NCBI RefSeq assembly: GCF_004344915.1
Contig: NZ_SKFG01000009.1
Location: 1-64,000, forward strand
Source of the DNA: Paenibacillus albiflavus
GTDB lineage: Bacteria; Bacillota; Bacilli; Paenibacillales; NBRC-103111
DNA: 64,000 bases
Direction of reading: 5' to 3'
Shown here: piece after piece, positions 53,689 to 63,557 of the stretch
Layout: the number at the start of each line of letters is the position of its first letter
Position numbering within the stretch: the stretch's first letter is position 1
Translations under genes and position numbers: made by a program
Notes under the pieces: model-generated
The model's input: only the letters and a program-made list of their open reading frames with translations
The model's database searches: none
What the model was told of the DNA's origin: nothing

Positions 53689-53945
53689 AGAAGGTACTTC
53701 AGGCAGGAGTCAGATTTTATCGCAAATATATATCACCACTCAAAGGACCTACCTGTCGATTCTACCCAACCTGCTCGGCCTATGCATTAGAAGCTTTGGA
53801 AGAACACGGAGCGTTCAAAGGCTCGATCCTGACCGTTATCCGCATTGCCAAATGCCACCCCTTTCACCCTGGAGGAATTGATAAGGTGCCGCCTAATAAG
53901 AAGAAACAGCAGCACAGTTGTGAGGAACATGAGGAGCACAAGTAG
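53685..53945 (+). CDS. yidD: Membrane protein insertion efficiency factor YidD
   Basis: 86 residues. The complete YidD signature is present: [28 protein letters not shown], then [12 protein letters not shown], with the conserved cysteines. Peripheral membrane helper thought to act with YidC/SecYEG. A His/Glu/Cys-rich tail ([10 protein letters not shown]) may bind metal. The ATG overlaps the zur TGA (ATGA), so translation is coupled; a TTG nine nt upstream is rejected. Confidence 0.92.
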   Translation: MKKVLQAGVRFYRKYISPLKGPTCRFYPTCSAYALEALEEHGAFKGSILTVIRIAKCHPFHPGGIDKVPPNKKKQQHSCEEHEEHK

Positions 53946-53994
53946 CGGATAGTGGGATATGGCCTGTAATCTAGGGCTGCTCAGCTTTCGCACC

Positions 53995-54024
53995 TTGACA
54001 GAGCGCTGCTCATTCCTATATATT
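53995..54024 (+). promoter_or_regulatory. Promoter of the T-box-metG transcript
   Basis: TTGACA (53995-54000) with TATATA at 16 bp or TATATT at 18 bp spacing, upstream of the T-box leader. Confidence 0.6.
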
Positions 54025-54059
54025 GTGATTTATAGTGAGTAAATAATGTATGTTTCGAT

Positions 54060-54328
54060 GAATGGATAAGTACAAGCAGATGCCTATGTCCAGAGAGCCG
54101 GGGAAGGTGAAAGCCGGTATAGGAGTAACCTTGGAATATGGTCCAGGAGAACATATCTTCGAGCTATCTTAAAGCCACTGACTTTAAGAAGTAAGGGGAT
54201 GTCGTGTTCCAGCGTTAATGGAGAAGTCTGATCATGACTTGCCAAGCCTTGCCTTCGTAAGATGCAAGGGAATCTGGGTGGTACCACGTGAGTAACAGCT
54301 CTCGTCCCAATGTGGACGGGAGCTTTTT
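54060..54328 (+). promoter_or_regulatory. T-box leader specific for tRNA-Met
   Basis: Stem I carries AGTA (54070 region) opposite GAA, and the specifier reading after GAAT is ATG (54138-54140), methionine. The T-box antiterminator core TGGGTGGTACCACG is at 54275-54288; TGGT can pair with the tRNA 3' ACCA end. The terminator stem AGCTCTCGTCC (54297-54307) with GGACGGGAGCT (54314-54324) and a T run closes the leader. Uncharged tRNA-Met should promote read-through into metG. With the promoter it accounts for the 515-bp gap after yidD. Confidence 0.92.
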
Positions 54329-54454
54329 ATGTTTGAAAAGCACCCGCCTCTAAGGACGGTGAAACCGTTTATTCTGGGGTTGGCCTGAAATCTAATGGCA
54401 ATAATGAAAAGAATAGGGAATTTTTAATTTGATTAAATTTGTTAGGGAGGCTAG

Positions 54455-56443
<1,989 letters not shown>

Positions 56444-56483
56444 GTTGAAGGCTGAGCGATAAGCTCAGGCTAGCCGTAATAAG

Positions 56484-56527
56484 AACAGCAATTCAGGGGA
56501 TGTCCTCTCCTGATTGCTGTTTTTTTT
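56484..56527 (+). terminator. Terminator after metG
   Basis: AACAGCAATTCAGG (56484-56497) pairs with CCTGATTGCTGTT (56509-56521) with one bulge, followed by a run of T. Confidence 0.9.
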
Positions 56528-56654
56528 GTGTATTCTAGAATTTATAAATTAAATATTTACGCTATTCTGACTGCATGATATTATGAGGTCGAATCTTGCG
56601 ATGGAAATTATTAGGGTCTGAATTACGGATCATGAATTACGGAGGTAGATTAGG

Positions 56655-57914
56655 ATGAATAAAATAACCGCAGTATTATTAGGTGCTGGTGATCGAGGGG
56701 CTAGAGCTTATGGTCCTTATGCGATCAATTATCCGCATGAGCTCCAGATTGTTGCAGTAGCTGAACCGAATGCTGATCGAAGAGAAGCGTTTGCAGCTGA
56801 GCACGGAATAGCTGAAGAGAATGTGTATACGGATTGGCAGGAACTGCTTAGCCAGCCTAAGACGGCTGATGCCATTATCATTTGTACGTTAGACCGCATG
56901 CATTACGAACCGACGATGAAAGCCCTAGAATTAGGCTATCATGTTTTATTAGAGAAGCCGATGTCCCCTGAGCCTAAAGAATGTATTGAAATGGAGCTAG
57001 CAGCTAAGAAGTATAATCGCATTCTAACGATTGGTCATGTACTGCGTTATACGAACTATTGGTCTTCGATCAAGAACATAATTAATGAAGGCAGAATCGG
57101 TCAAATCGTTTCGATCCAATTGAACGAGAACGTAGGCAATTTGCATATGTCTCATAGCTTTGTAAGAGGGAATTGGTGTAACTCAGATGAATCAAGCCCA
57201 ATGATTTTGCAAAAATCATGTCATGATATGGATCTACTATCATGGCTCATGGATGAGCCATGTGTTAGTCTTAGCTCGTATGGCTCTTTAATGCATTTTA
57301 AAAAGGAGAACGCACCAGAGGGAGCACCGCTTAATTGTCTTGATGGATGTCCCGCCGAGCTTACATGTCAATATCATGCGCCTCGCTATTACTTGGGCGA
57401 AGGCAGTGGCTGGGCAAAGAAGTTTACGCTGGATACAAGCAGGGAAGGCATTCTACATGCGCTTCGAACGACTAATTATGGTAAATGTGTTTATCAGAGC
57501 CGCAACAATGTGGTTGATCATCAAGTCGTCTCGATGGAATTTGAGAGTGGGGCTACTGCTATTTTCAGCATGAGTGGATTTACACATAATCAAACGAGAA
57601 CTGTTCAGATCATGGGAACCAAGGGCGAAATTCGTGGGGATATGGTTGAAGATAAATACACGCTCTATGATTTTGTTACCAAAGAAGTTACGGAAACGAA
57701 GATTAGTTCAGGAACGTTTGGACATGGAGGCGGAGACGAAGGGATAGTTAGAAGCTTTATTCAAGAAGTTCGAGCAAATTCTGGCGACAGCTTATCTTCC
57801 GCTACTGCTTCTGTCCGCAGTCATCTCATGGCATTTGCAGCAGAAGAATCCAGACTTCATCAAGGCAAACCAGTGACAATCAATGAATTTTACAGAAAAT
57901 TCGTTAATGTCTGA
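56655..57914 (+). CDS. Gfo/Idh/MocA-family oxidoreductase
   Basis: 419 residues. N-terminal Rossmann fold with GAGDRGARAYGPY and EKPMSP (catalytic-type Lys), then a C-terminal alpha/beta domain with HDMDLLSWL. A Cys-rich insert, CLDGCPAELTCQYHAPRYY, lies at about residues 232-250. NAD(P)-dependent oxidation of a sugar or inositol derivative is the family role; substrate unknown. ATG with GGAGGT upstream. Monocistronic: terminators or long gaps on both sides. Confidence 0.88.
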   Translation: MNKITAVLLGAGDRGARAYGPYAINYPHELQIVAVAEPNADRREAFAAEHGIAEENVYTDWQELLSQPKTADAIIICTLDRMHYEPTMKALELGYHVLLEKPMSPEPKECIEMELAAKKYNRILTIGHVLRYTNYWSSIKNIINEGRIGQIVSIQLNENVGNLHMSHSFVRGNWCNSDESSPMILQKSCHDMDLLSWLMDEPCVSLSSYGSLMHFKKENAPEGAPLNCLDGCPAELTCQYHAPRYYLGEGSGWAKKFTLDTSREGILHALRTTNYGKCVYQSRNNVVDHQVVSMEFESGATAIFSMSGFTHNQTRTVQIMGTKGEIRGDMVEDKYTLYDFVTKEVTETKISSGTFGHGGGDEGIVRSFIQEVRANSGDSLSSATASVRSHLMAFAAEESRLHQGKPVTINEFYRKFVNV

Positions 57915-58274
57915 ATAAAAGTATATAATCATATTTAGAAGGGAGATGGTGGAAGAAGTGTAATTTGATAGAGGGATGTTTAGTAGAGGAATAAGAGTGC
58001 GTTGTGAGATAAACATTCTAAGTCAAGCTAAAGCTTTAGATAGATGCAATTTTTCGTAAAATGATATTGTCACATTAACCAAACGGCAGCATATGCATTT
58101 GCTAGACTGAAGATTTTTTCAGGGAGAATCAATTGTCAATAGGGGTAAATGCATGCATAGATCTTATGAATAATGAGCTCAGAAAGATTATGAATGTATA
58201 CGTTAGAAGGCGAAGGAATCCTTAATCATGAATTGATCAAGGATTAACCTCGTTCTATATTGGGGGATGACTTT
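57915..58274 (+). other. 360-bp leader/intergenic region before tdh with one hairpin
   Basis: AT-rich, no convincing ORF, no recognised riboswitch or T-box. The clearest structure is AATCCTT (58217-58223) pairing with AAGGATT (58239-58245) with an inner ATCA/TGAT, about 17 bp before the GGGGGA ribosome-binding site of tdh; no T run, so an operator or translational element rather than a terminator. Confidence 0.5.
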
Positions 58275-59315
58275 GTGCGTACAATGCTTGGTCTAGTGAA
58301 AGAACAAAGAGCAGCAGGAGCTGTACTTAAAGAAGTACCTGTTCCTGTATGTGGTCCTGATGAAGTACTTGTTAAGGTTAAAGCAACATCGATATGTGGA
58401 ACTGATCTGCATATTTATAAATGGGATTCATGGGCTGAGAAGACAGTTGTTACGCCTAATGTATTCGGACATGAGTTTGCTGGCGTTGTGGAGGAAGTAG
58501 GCAAGGATGTTACGAATGTTAAGGTCGGCGATCTCATTTCAGGTGAAGGGCATATGGTGTGTGGCGTTTGCAAGGCGTGTCGAACAGGCAATGCCCATGT
58601 ATGTCCGCATACCCGCAGCTTTGGGATAACAGCACCGGGATGTTTTGCAGAGTACGCAATTGTTAAGGCGGTTAATGTCATCCATAATGCATCTGACTTG
58701 CCGTTTGAGTTAGCTTGTCTTCAAGATCCGCTTGGCAATGCTGTTCAAACGGTTATGTCTGGTGATATCGTAGGTAAATCCGTCGCTGTGATTGGAACAG
58801 GACCAATTGGATTGATGGCAATTTCGGTAGCTAAAGCATGTGGAGCAGGAACCATCTTTGCCGTTGATGTGAATGAATATCGGTTAGAATTAGCGGAGCA
58901 GCTAGGAGCAGATGTCATGATCAATAGCAGCAAACAATCGATGGTAGAGGAAATAAGAGCCCTGACGCAAGGCGAGGGTGCAGAGGTCGTACTTGAGATG
59001 TCCGGTCACCCGGCAGCGATTCGGGATGGCTTTGAGGCGGTTGCGAATGCTGGGCGTGTATCACTGCTTGGAATACCAAGTGAAGAGGTATCACTTGATT
59101 TGGCAAGATCGATTATTTTCAAAGGATTGAGAATTGAAGGCATTACAGGTCGTAAGATGTATCAGACTTGGTATCAGATTAAAGGACTGCTCGATCAAGG
59201 CAGAATTAACCTGGCACCGCTTATCACGCATCGATTTAGATTGGAGCAGTATGAGGAAGCATTTGCGCTAATGAGTCAAGGCAAATGCGGCAAAATTGTA
59301 TTTATCCACGATTAA
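58275..59315 (+). CDS. tdh: L-threonine 3-dehydrogenase
   Basis: 346 residues, zinc-dependent medium-chain dehydrogenase. Catalytic zinc ligands Cys41 (SICGTDLH) and His66-Glu67 (FGHEFAG), structural zinc C-x2-C-x2-C-x7-C, NAD-binding GTGPIG. Oxidises L-threonine to 2-amino-3-ketobutyrate with NAD. GTG at 58275 is chosen since GGGGGATGA at 58262-58270 precedes it; the frame is open to 58260 but that lies on the site. Followed 15 nt later by kbl, completing the threonine-to-glycine pathway. Confidence 0.92.
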   Translation: MRTMLGLVKEQRAAGAVLKEVPVPVCGPDEVLVKVKATSICGTDLHIYKWDSWAEKTVVTPNVFGHEFAGVVEEVGKDVTNVKVGDLISGEGHMVCGVCKACRTGNAHVCPHTRSFGITAPGCFAEYAIVKAVNVIHNASDLPFELACLQDPLGNAVQTVMSGDIVGKSVAVIGTGPIGLMAISVAKACGAGTIFAVDVNEYRLELAEQLGADVMINSSKQSMVEEIRALTQGEGAEVVLEMSGHPAAIRDGFEAVANAGRVSLLGIPSEEVSLDLARSIIFKGLRIEGITGRKMYQTWYQIKGLLDQGRINLAPLITHRFRLEQYEEAFALMSQGKCGKIVFIHD

Positions 59316-59330
59316 GTAAGGAGAATTCAT

Positions 59331-60506
59331 ATGGCTAATTGGGATCAGCTAGGGCAGGAGCTTGAACAGCTTAAGGAACAAGGTAGATATCGCCCATTGT
59401 CCGTATGGCAAAGTGGTTCAGGGACTTGGATGAAAATAGGTGGACGCAGAGTGCTTCAGATGTCGTCTAACAATTATTTAGGCTTCACCGATCACCCTGC
59501 AATTAAGCAAGCCGCTATTGATGCGATCGAGCAATATGGCGCGGGCAGTGGTTCTGTACGTACAATTACAGGTACGCTAAGTATTCATGAGCAGCTTGAG
59601 CTAGAGCTAGCGAAGTTTAAGCAAACAGAAGCGGTTCTTGTTTTCCAATCGGGGTTTACGACGAATCAAGGGGTTCTGGGCTCCATTCTGGGTGAGAAGG
59701 ATATCGTTATAAGCGATGCGCTTAATCATGCAAGTATTATTGACGGCATTCGCTTAACTAGAGCAGCACGTGAGATTTATGCCCATAAAGATATGGATCA
59801 GTTAGAGGCTTTACTAAAGCGCAGCAGCGGCTACGAGAAGCGTGTCGTCGTAACGGACGGGGTATTTAGTATGGATGGTGATATTGCGCCATTGCCTGCC
59901 ATCGTAGAATTAGCTGAGAAATATGATGCCTTCGTCTATGTAGATGATGCACATGCAAGCGGTGTGCTTGGCAAGAATGGAAAAGGCTCAACTGATCATT
60001 TTGGTCTCCATGGAAGGGTTCATATTCAAGTTGGGACTTTATCCAAAGCCATTGGCGTTGTTGGCGGCTATGTAGCCTGCTCACAGGTGCTGAAGGATTA
60101 TTTAATTCATAAAGCGAGACCGTTCTTATTCTCGACATCTGCGCCGCCAGCAGTGGCAGCGGCTTGTTTAGCTGCAATTCAAGTTCTTGGGCAAAGCTCA
60201 GAGCTAACGGATAGACTATGGAACAATACCAATTCATTCCGTGCAGCATTACAAGCAATTGGTTTTGATACAGGGGTCAGTGAGACGCCAATTATCCCAA
60301 TTATCGTAGGTGATGCTGCCAGTACGATGAAATTCTCGGATCGACTGCTGGAAGAAGGTATTTGTGCTCAGGGCATCGTATACCCAACGGTAGCGGCTGA
60401 TAAAGGTCGGGTCAGACTAATCGTAACCGCTAAGCATACCGATGAGGATTTGCAATTTGCCACACGGGTGTTGCAGAAGGTTGGTCAAGAATTCGGGCTT
60501 GTATAA
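59331..60506 (+). CDS. kbl: 2-amino-3-ketobutyrate CoA ligase (glycine C-acetyltransferase)
   Basis: 391 residues, PLP-dependent alpha-oxoamine synthase. PLP Lys239 in GTLSKAIGVVGGY, plus SSNNYLGFTDHP, GSGSVRTITGT and DDAHASGVLG. Cleaves 2-amino-3-ketobutyrate with CoA to glycine and acetyl-CoA. BioF (KAPA synthase) is a close relative; the pairing with tdh decides for Kbl. AAGGAGA before the ATG, own terminator after. Confidence 0.93.
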   Translation: MANWDQLGQELEQLKEQGRYRPLSVWQSGSGTWMKIGGRRVLQMSSNNYLGFTDHPAIKQAAIDAIEQYGAGSGSVRTITGTLSIHEQLELELAKFKQTEAVLVFQSGFTTNQGVLGSILGEKDIVISDALNHASIIDGIRLTRAAREIYAHKDMDQLEALLKRSSGYEKRVVVTDGVFSMDGDIAPLPAIVELAEKYDAFVYVDDAHASGVLGKNGKGSTDHFGLHGRVHIQVGTLSKAIGVVGGYVACSQVLKDYLIHKARPFLFSTSAPPAVAAACLAAIQVLGQSSELTDRLWNNTNSFRAALQAIGFDTGVSETPIIPIIVGDAASTMKFSDRLLEEGICAQGIVYPTVAADKGRVRLIVTAKHTDEDLQFATRVLQKVGQEFGLV

Positions 60507-60524
60507 TCTAAGAGAGTTGTTATT

Positions 60525-60574
60525 AAACTAATTCCTTGAACGCTACTATAGGTTTCAAGGAGTTAGTTTTTTTT
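60525..60574 (+). terminator. Terminator of tdh-kbl
   Basis: AACTAATTCCTTGAA (60526-60540) pairs with TTCAAGGAGTTAGTT (60554-60568, one G-U pair), then eight T. Confidence 0.92.
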
Positions 60575-60630
60575 ATGCATGTAGAATTATGACTCAAAAC
60601 AATAATCAGTGCTTAACATATAGCGTAAGC

Positions 60631-60806
60631 AGCGGAGAGGACGGAATCGTTCTGGAGAAGCGTTAGCGTTCGCCTCAAAGCTTTCCTCAGGAAAGCTTAC
60701 TTCGGAAGGATATGCTTTGTCAGCGAATTTCTTCCCACTAATGGTTCATCTGATCAGGAAATTTGGTGACAACAGCGATCGGAAGAATGATCCGTCCTCG
60801 CAGCGG
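60631..60806. repeat. Structured intergenic element with terminal inverted repeats
   Basis: AGCGGAGAGGACGGAATC (60631-60648) is inverted, with few mismatches, as GATCCGTCCTCGCAGC near 60789-60804. Inside is a perfect hairpin AAGCTTTCC-TCA-GGAAAGCTT (60679-60699). It is more GC-rich than the flanking DNA and has no convincing ORF. The layout fits a non-coding, MITE-like or REP-type dispersed repeat. It fills most of the 453-bp gap between kbl and znuA. Confidence 0.6.
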
Positions 60807-60847
60807 TCATTAGGCAGGTGTAAGTATGTATTTTGGTTTTATGTCTT

Positions 60848-60866
60848 ATTCGTAATATTTACGATT
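60848..60866. promoter_or_regulatory. Zur box 1
   Basis: ATTCGTAATATTTACGATT matches AATCGTAAT-n-ATTACGATT at 16 of 18 defined positions; just upstream of the -35. Confidence 0.75.
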
Positions 60867-60870
60867 TTCA

Positions 60871-60899
60871 TTGACAGCTTTAAAATAATCTTCTATTAT
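60871..60899 (+). promoter_or_regulatory. SigA promoter of znuACB
   Basis: TTGACA (60871-60876), 17-bp spacer, TATTAT (60894-60899), flanked by Zur boxes on both sides. Confidence 0.8.
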
Positions 60900-60901
60900 T
60901 A

Positions 60902-60920
60902 AATAGAAATTATTACGATT
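60902..60920. promoter_or_regulatory. Zur box 2
   Basis: AATAGAAATTATTACGATT has a perfect right half and 7 of 9 left-half matches; covers the predicted transcription start. Confidence 0.65.
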
Positions 60921-60959
60921 AAGAGTTTTTGTTAAGAAACAAGACGAGAGGAATTCAAC

Positions 60960-61913
60960 ATGATTAAGAAATTATATATTCTGGTGGTTGTTTTTATACT
61001 TTCATTTGCAGTACTAGCTGGCTGTTCGACTTCCTCCAAGGAAGTGCTTGTCAAGGATAAAGTGAATGTCGTGACTTCATTCTACCCACTGTATGATTTT
61101 GCTCGTAAAATTGGTGGTGATCATGTCAATGTCATCAATCTGGTTCCAACCGGTATTGAACCGCATCACTGGACACCGAAGAGTCTGGATATTAGGCTAG
61201 CCTCTGATTCGGAGCTTTTCTTCTATCAAGGCGCGGGGTTTGAAGGTTGGGTGGACGATTTTCTGAAGTCTTTGCGGTCAGATGCAAAGGTCAAACCGTT
61301 CAAGGTCAGTGAAGGAGTAAACTTAATTCCGATCAGTGGTGATCATGACCATGAAGATCATGGTAAGGATGAAGCCAATCATCATGAAGGTGAATGGGAC
61401 CCGCATCTATGGCTTTCCCCAATAAATGCGAAGAAAATGGCAGAGAACATCAAAAATGCCCTAATTCAAGTAGATGCCGTGCATCAGGCAGATTATGAAG
61501 CGAATTATGATCAACTAGCTGCGCAATTTGATGAGCTTCATGCTGAATTTACGAACGAAATTACGAAGCTGCCTCGGAAGGAAATTGTTGTATCTCACCA
61601 AGCTTTCGGCTATTTGTGTCATGAGTATGGACTTGAGCAGCTCGCCATTATGGGCGTATCCGCGGAGGCCGAACCATCCGCACAGGATATGAAGCAGATC
61701 AATGCATTCATACGTGAGCATCAAGTGAAATATATATTCTTTGAGGATCTTGTCTCAGATAAGCTTGCGAAGACACTAGCGCGTGATGCGAATGTTCAAA
61801 CATTAGTCTTGCATACGCTTGAGGGATTAACGGATGAGCAAATGAAGAATGGTGAAGATTATTTCTCATTGATGCGCAAAAATTTAGGCAATCTATTACA
61901 AGCATTACAATAA
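60960..61913 (+). CDS. znuA: Zinc ABC transporter substrate-binding lipoprotein
   Basis: 317 residues. Lipobox VLAGC with Cys22, cluster A-I metal-binding fold: His ligands in GIEPHHWTP, DPHLWLSP and VVSHQAFGYL, and acidic FFEDLVSDK. A short His/Asp-rich loop (GDHDHEDHGKDEANHH) is typical of zinc-specific members. Captures extracellular Zn for ZnuBC. Preceded by a promoter between two Zur boxes. Manganese-type homologues lack the His-rich loop, so zinc is favoured. Confidence 0.92.
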   Translation: MIKKLYILVVVFILSFAVLAGCSTSSKEVLVKDKVNVVTSFYPLYDFARKIGGDHVNVINLVPTGIEPHHWTPKSLDIRLASDSELFFYQGAGFEGWVDDFLKSLRSDAKVKPFKVSEGVNLIPISGDHDHEDHGKDEANHHEGEWDPHLWLSPINAKKMAENIKNALIQVDAVHQADYEANYDQLAAQFDELHAEFTNEITKLPRKEIVVSHQAFGYLCHEYGLEQLAIMGVSAEAEPSAQDMKQINAFIREHQVKYIFFEDLVSDKLAKTLARDANVQTLVLHTLEGLTDEQMKNGEDYFSLMRKNLGNLLQALQ

Positions 61914-61953
61914 TCCATGAAGCATTACACGATAGTAAAGGGAGATTTGCCTC

Positions 61954-62712
61954 ATGATCAATAGAAAACTGGAGGGCTGTCATCGGTCGATTGTATCGAT
62001 CGAACAGCTGTCCTTCTCATACCATAACAAGAAAGTTATTGATAATCTGAATTTCACTGTGTTAGAGCGTGATTTTGTTGGACTTGTCGGAACGAACGGT
62101 GCGGGCAAAACTACGCTGCTGAAGATGCTCGTAGGGCTGCTTAAGCCGAACGAAGGCCAAATTAAATTATTTGATACGCCTATCCATAAGTTTCGAGATT
62201 GGGAATTAATTGGTTATGTACCGCAAAAAAATTCGTTTAATCCCTTATTTCCTGCAACTGTTCGAGAAGTTGTCACATCCGGGCTATATTGCAAGAATAA
62301 GCTTTACAAAAGATTAACGAAAGAAGATCAAAACAAGTGTAATGATGCGATGGGTATCATGCGTATTCAAGACCTTGCAGACCGTAAAATCGGGGAGCTA
62401 TCAGGTGGACAGCAGCAGCGTGTATTCCTTGCCAGAGCAATTATAAATAACCCCCAGTTACTGATATTGGATGAACCAACCGTTGGTATTGATGCCGAGA
62501 CACAGCAAGGCTTCTTCCATATGATCGAGCACATGCATCGTCATCATCACATCACATTCTTAATGGTATCTCATGACATGGATATGCTGCATTCTTATCT
62601 TGGTGACGAGCCAATGCAAGAGAGTGGCAAACTGAAATTCTTCGTTAAACATACGCATGATCCTGAGGATTGTGTTCAGACAGATTTTATTCATTCAGTG
62701 AAGAAAAGTTAA
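61954..62712 (+). CDS. znuC: Zinc ABC transporter ATP-binding protein
   Basis: 252 residues. Walker A GTNGAGKTT, Q-loop YVPQKNSF, signature LSGGQQQR, Walker B LLILDEPT, switch His in VSHDMD. The C-terminus has HTHDPEDCVQTDF, a feature of zinc importer ATPases in Bacilli. Lies 40 nt after znuA and 13 nt before znuB. Powers zinc import at the cytoplasmic face. Confidence 0.93.
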   Translation: MINRKLEGCHRSIVSIEQLSFSYHNKKVIDNLNFTVLERDFVGLVGTNGAGKTTLLKMLVGLLKPNEGQIKLFDTPIHKFRDWELIGYVPQKNSFNPLFPATVREVVTSGLYCKNKLYKRLTKEDQNKCNDAMGIMRIQDLADRKIGELSGGQQQRVFLARAIINNPQLLILDEPTVGIDAETQQGFFHMIEHMHRHHHITFLMVSHDMDMLHSYLGDEPMQESGKLKFFVKHTHDPEDCVQTDFIHSVKKS

Positions 62713-62725
62713 GGGAGCGGTAAAG

Positions 62726-63535
62726 ATGGAGTTGTTTGACATATTTTTGGAGCCTTTTTTTCAACGCGCTCTCATCGGTGGGATATTAATCGGTATTACA
62801 GCCCCTTTAATGGGGACTTTTCTCGTTCTCCGTAGATTGTCTATGATCGGAGATACGCTTGCGCATGTATCCATTGCAGGCGTTGCGCTTGGTTTTCTTA
62901 TTAATGTATATCCGCTTGCAGTAGGTTTAATTTTTGCAATTCTGGCATCGTTTGCGATTGAATGGCTGCGTAAAGCGTATAAATCGTATGCGGAGTTATC
63001 CATTGCGATTATTATGTCAGGAGGGGTAGCATTAGCTACCTTCTTGTTTACTCTTGGAAAAGGCTTTAATATGAATGTAACTACGTTCTTCTTTGGTAAC
63101 ATTTACACACTCGATCAAGCTGATCTATGGATTGTATTCGGCGTCTTTGTAGCCGTTCTTTTAACGATTCTGACTTATTTCAAGGAATTCTTCCTGATGT
63201 TCTTTGATGAGGAAGCAGCTAGCGTTAGCGGTTTACCTGTACGAATATTCAATATTGTGATAACGATTCTGACTTCTTTGGTCATTGTTGCAGCGATTAA
63301 AATCGTAGGTGCGTTGCTTGTATCTGCACTTCTCACAATTCCAGTTGCCTGTTCTTTGCTGATTGCGAAGAGCTTTAAACAATCCATTTTTATCTCGGTA
63401 TTGATTTCAGAGATTGCGGTTGTTGTAGGGTTATTTGTTGCAGGGGTATGGAACTCAGCACCTGGAGCGACAATTGTACTCAGTCTGATCGTGATGTTGA
63501 TTGTGATCCTGATGAAGAAACGAATCAAAGTTTAG
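62726..63535 (+). CDS. znuB: Zinc ABC transporter permease
   Basis: 269 residues of the ABC-3 permease family, about eight helices, with FLVLRRLSMIGDTLAHVSIAG at the N-terminal side and EEAASVSGLPV before the conserved IKIVGALLVSALLTIPVA segment. Forms the channel for ZnuA-delivered zinc. Third gene of the znuACB operon. No terminator was seen before the next gene, which starts 22 nt later. Confidence 0.93.
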   Translation: MELFDIFLEPFFQRALIGGILIGITAPLMGTFLVLRRLSMIGDTLAHVSIAGVALGFLINVYPLAVGLIFAILASFAIEWLRKAYKSYAELSIAIIMSGGVALATFLFTLGKGFNMNVTTFFFGNIYTLDQADLWIVFGVFVAVLLTILTYFKEFFLMFFDEEAASVSGLPVRIFNIVITILTSLVIVAAIKIVGALLVSALLTIPVACSLLIAKSFKQSIFISVLISEIAVVVGLFVAGVWNSAPGATIVLSLIVMLIVILMKKRIKV

Positions 63536-63557
63536 TTACTTTCTAGGAGGAGTTGGC

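Noticed and set aside
60717-60902. 61-residue reading frame before znuA
   Set aside because: It begins inside the structured repeat and runs through Zur box 1, the -35 and part of the -10; no ribosome-binding site; composition is not protein-like.
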